Shown here one piece after another: positions 13,621 to 15,145 of a stretch of 15,145 nt of DNA (positions are counted from its first letter, which is position 1; each line of letters opens with the position of its first letter). The translations under genes and the position numbers were made by a program. The stretch covers positions 1 through 15,145 of the forward strand of contig JABMPI010000704.1 of NCBI GenBank assembly GCA_013203755.1. The letters run 5' to 3'. Origin of the DNA: Bacteroidota bacterium (lineage in GTDB: Bacteria; Bacteroidota; Bacteroidia; Bacteroidales; Prolixibacteraceae). The notes beneath the pieces are model-generated. The model was not told the DNA's origin and ran no database searches. It saw only the letters and a list, made by a program, of their open reading frames with translations.

Positions 13621-15087
13621 ATGGAATCCAAATTTGCAATTTCTGAATACCACAACGTGGCTGAGATTTATACTAAAATTGATGCCCTACTTGCACAGCC
13701 AATCCGTTCGGTAAAGTCGGAAAAAATGAAAGAATACCTGAATTATTTTGAATCGAAATGTCAGAAATCGAAAGTAATGACAGACGAAGCAAAAAATTAT
13801 ATTCCGGGTGGAGTTCAACATAATTTGGCGTTTAATCACCCGTTTCCATTGGTATTTGCAAAAGCAGAAGGCGCTTATTTGCACGATTTGGATGGAAACA
13901 AATACATCGATTTTTTGCAAGCGGGTGGTCCAACTGTTTTGGGAAGCAACTACCCGTTGGTGAAAGAAAAAGTTAAGACATTACTTGACGAATGTGGCCC
14001 GGTAACCGGTTTGTTTCATGAATATGAAATGAAAATTGCTGAATTTATTTGCAAACGTTTTGCAAGCGTCGACAAATTTAGAATGTTGGGAAGTGGAACG
14101 GAAGGAGTGATGGCTGCTATTCGCGTGGCACGATTAGCAACCGGTAAAAAGAAAATTATTAAACTTGGCGGGGCATACCACGGTTGGAGCGACCAAATGG
14201 TTTACGGAATGCGAATTCCGCGCACGGGTAGATTTGAGGCACACGGTATTCCAAAGAATTGCTCGAAACACACGCAAGAAGCTTATCCGAATAAAATTAA
14301 AGCGATTGAAAGATTGCTTAAAAGAAATAAATTACGAGGAGGACCAGCCGCAATAATTGTTGAGCCAGTTGGTCCGGAAAGTGGCACCCGCCCAATTGAT
14401 TTTGATTACAACAAAAAGATAAGGGAACTTTGCGATAAACATGGCGCCTTGCTTATTTTCGACGAAGTAGTTACTGCTTTCCGAATTGGAGTGAGTGGTG
14501 CACAAGGTTATTACAATATTATTCCCGACCTCACAGTATTTGGGAAAGTTGTTGCCGGAGGGTATCCATCCGCTGGTGGATTGGGTGGCAAAGACGAACA
14601 CATGGCATATTTAACTGCCGGATTGGGTGGAACAAAAAAGAAAGCCATGGTTGGCGGTACTTTGGCTGCAAATCCATTAAGTTCGGCTGCCGGGTATTAT
14701 TCGTTAGTTGAAATTGAAAAACAAAATGCCTGCGAAAAAGCAGGCAGAGCTGGCGACCGGTTAACTAAAGGTCTTCAAAGTTTAATTGAGAAATACGACC
14801 TTCCATTTGTAGCTTACAACCAAGGTTCAATTTGCCACCTGGAAACTGCGGGCACTATGTTTATAGATGTGAACATGGCAAAACCATGGACAATTCCTGC
14901 TGCTCTAAAAGAAATTAAAGCACGCAAACATATGATGGAAGAAATGGGAGCCGCGTACATGGCAGAAGGATTGGTAACTCTTGCCGGAAGCAGAATGTAC
15001 ACAAGCCTGGCGGATACTGATGAAATTATTGATGAAGCACTGATTAGATTTGAAAGGGTATTTAAGAATATTGAGGGAGTAGGTTAG
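13621..15087 (+). CDS. Class-III PLP enzyme, glutamate-1-semialdehyde 2,1-aminomutase-like
   Basis: The 488-aa product belongs to PLP fold type I, class III. Motifs in order: YIPGGVQHNLAFNHPFPLVF (60-79, the substrate-pocket start of GSA aminomutases), GAYLHDLDGNKYIDFL (84-99), GSGTEGVMAAIRVAR (157-171, phosphate loop), AYHGWSD (185-191, aromatic stacking on PLP), VEPVG (247-251), IFDEVVTAFR (279-288, D281 contacting the pyridine nitrogen) and TVFGKVVAGGYPSAGGLGG (305-323), where K309 is the Schiff-base Lys. MVGGTLAANPLSSAAG (343-358) completes the phosphate site. HemL-type enzymes usually have about 430 residues. Here an extra N-terminal segment of roughly 50 residues precedes the conserved start, so it may not be the tetrapyrrole-pathway enzyme but a related aminotransferase or aminomutase. 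No heme gene is nearby. A divergent TetR gene suggests inducible expression, unlike a housekeeping hemL. Confidence 0.85.
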   Translation: MESKFAISEYHNVAEIYTKIDALLAQPIRSVKSEKMKEYLNYFESKCQKSKVMTDEAKNYIPGGVQHNLAFNHPFPLVFAKAEGAYLHDLDGNKYIDFLQAGGPTVLGSNYPLVKEKVKTLLDECGPVTGLFHEYEMKIAEFICKRFASVDKFRMLGSGTEGVMAAIRVARLATGKKKIIKLGGAYHGWSDQMVYGMRIPRTGRFEAHGIPKNCSKHTQEAYPNKIKAIERLLKRNKLRGGPAAIIVEPVGPESGTRPIDFDYNKKIRELCDKHGALLIFDEVVTAFRIGVSGAQGYYNIIPDLTVFGKVVAGGYPSAGGLGGKDEHMAYLTAGLGGTKKKAMVGGTLAANPLSSAAGYYSLVEIEKQNACEKAGRAGDRLTKGLQSLIEKYDLPFVAYNQGSICHLETAGTMFIDVNMAKPWTIPAALKEIKARKHMMEEMGAAYMAEGLVTLAGSRMYTSLADTDEIIDEALIRFERVFKNIEGVG

Positions 15088-15091
15088 TTCC

Positions 15092-15119
15092 GAGTTTCAG
15101 GTTTCAAGTTTAAGGTTTG
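15092..15119. repeat. Imperfect heptanucleotide tandem repeat, four units
   Basis: Read in sevens, the sequence 4 bases after the PLP-enzyme stop codon gives GAGTTTC, AGGTTTC, AAGTTTA and AGGTTTG. It has the same 7-base periodicity as the spacer at 11766-11800 but a different unit. It may continue beyond the window in altered form; the last 26 bases show no further units. Confidence 0.55.
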
Positions 15120-15145
15120 TTTTTCAATAAATTTTTACAATTGTT

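Noticed and set aside
1..15145. CRISPR arrays, tRNA and rRNA genes
   Set aside because: No regularly spaced direct repeats of 25-40 bases, no tRNA-like arm pattern and no rRNA sequence were noticed by eye. A covariance-model scan would settle small RNAs.

Overview
The window looks like a chromosomal segment of a Bacteroidota bacterium, most likely of the Marinilabiliales/Prolixibacteraceae type. The clues are low GC, A-rich leaders in place of strong Shine-Dalgarno sites, several matches to the Bacteroidota promoter -7 element TAnnTTTG, an IS1380-type transposase, SSS sugar transporters beside ROK regulators, secreted glycosidases, and a ybbR-coaE gene pair. The lineage is inferred from gene content and signals, not from a marker gene.

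Region 1 (1-2666) is a small sugar-uptake locus. On the minus strand, rbsD (D-ribose pyranase family) is followed 28 bases later by a sodium:solute symporter that runs off the left edge. Divergent from them is a ROK-family HTH repressor. The intergenic region carries plausible promoters for both directions.

Region 2 (2667-5446) is a scar. It holds an IS1380-family transposase that stops at a TAG just before a recognisable C-terminal tail, then about 650 bp of decayed coding sequence, then a small lipoprotein whose only sensible start codon is CTG. It ends in a strong hairpin/T-run terminator placed between converging genes.

Region 3 (5447-9278) contains two minus-strand exported glycan-active proteins. 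An 835-aa GH36-like lipoprotein (clan GH-D) is followed by a 368-aa sialidase-like beta-propeller with four Asp boxes. Between them lies a 94-nt interrupted palindrome that starts 4 nt after the GH36-like stop codon.

Region 4 (9402-12752) is a plus-strand housekeeping run. It comprises a YbbR-domain membrane protein, coaE (last step of CoA synthesis), a TerB-DnaJ protein overlapping coaE by 17 bp, a two-helix membrane peptide, and a YiiM-like MOSC protein.

Region 5 (12815-15087) has a TetR repressor divergent from a class-III PLP enzyme resembling glutamate-1-semialdehyde aminomutase. The TetR promoter overlaps a palindrome that is a good autoregulatory operator candidate.

Four gene-end spacers in regions 4 and 5 carry short, imperfect 7- or 8-base tandem repeats, each with a different unit. 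No convincing new multi-gene system is present. The most unusual items are the 94-nt palindrome, these repeats, the GH36-like enzyme with a non-canonical acid/base region, and the decayed island next to the IS.
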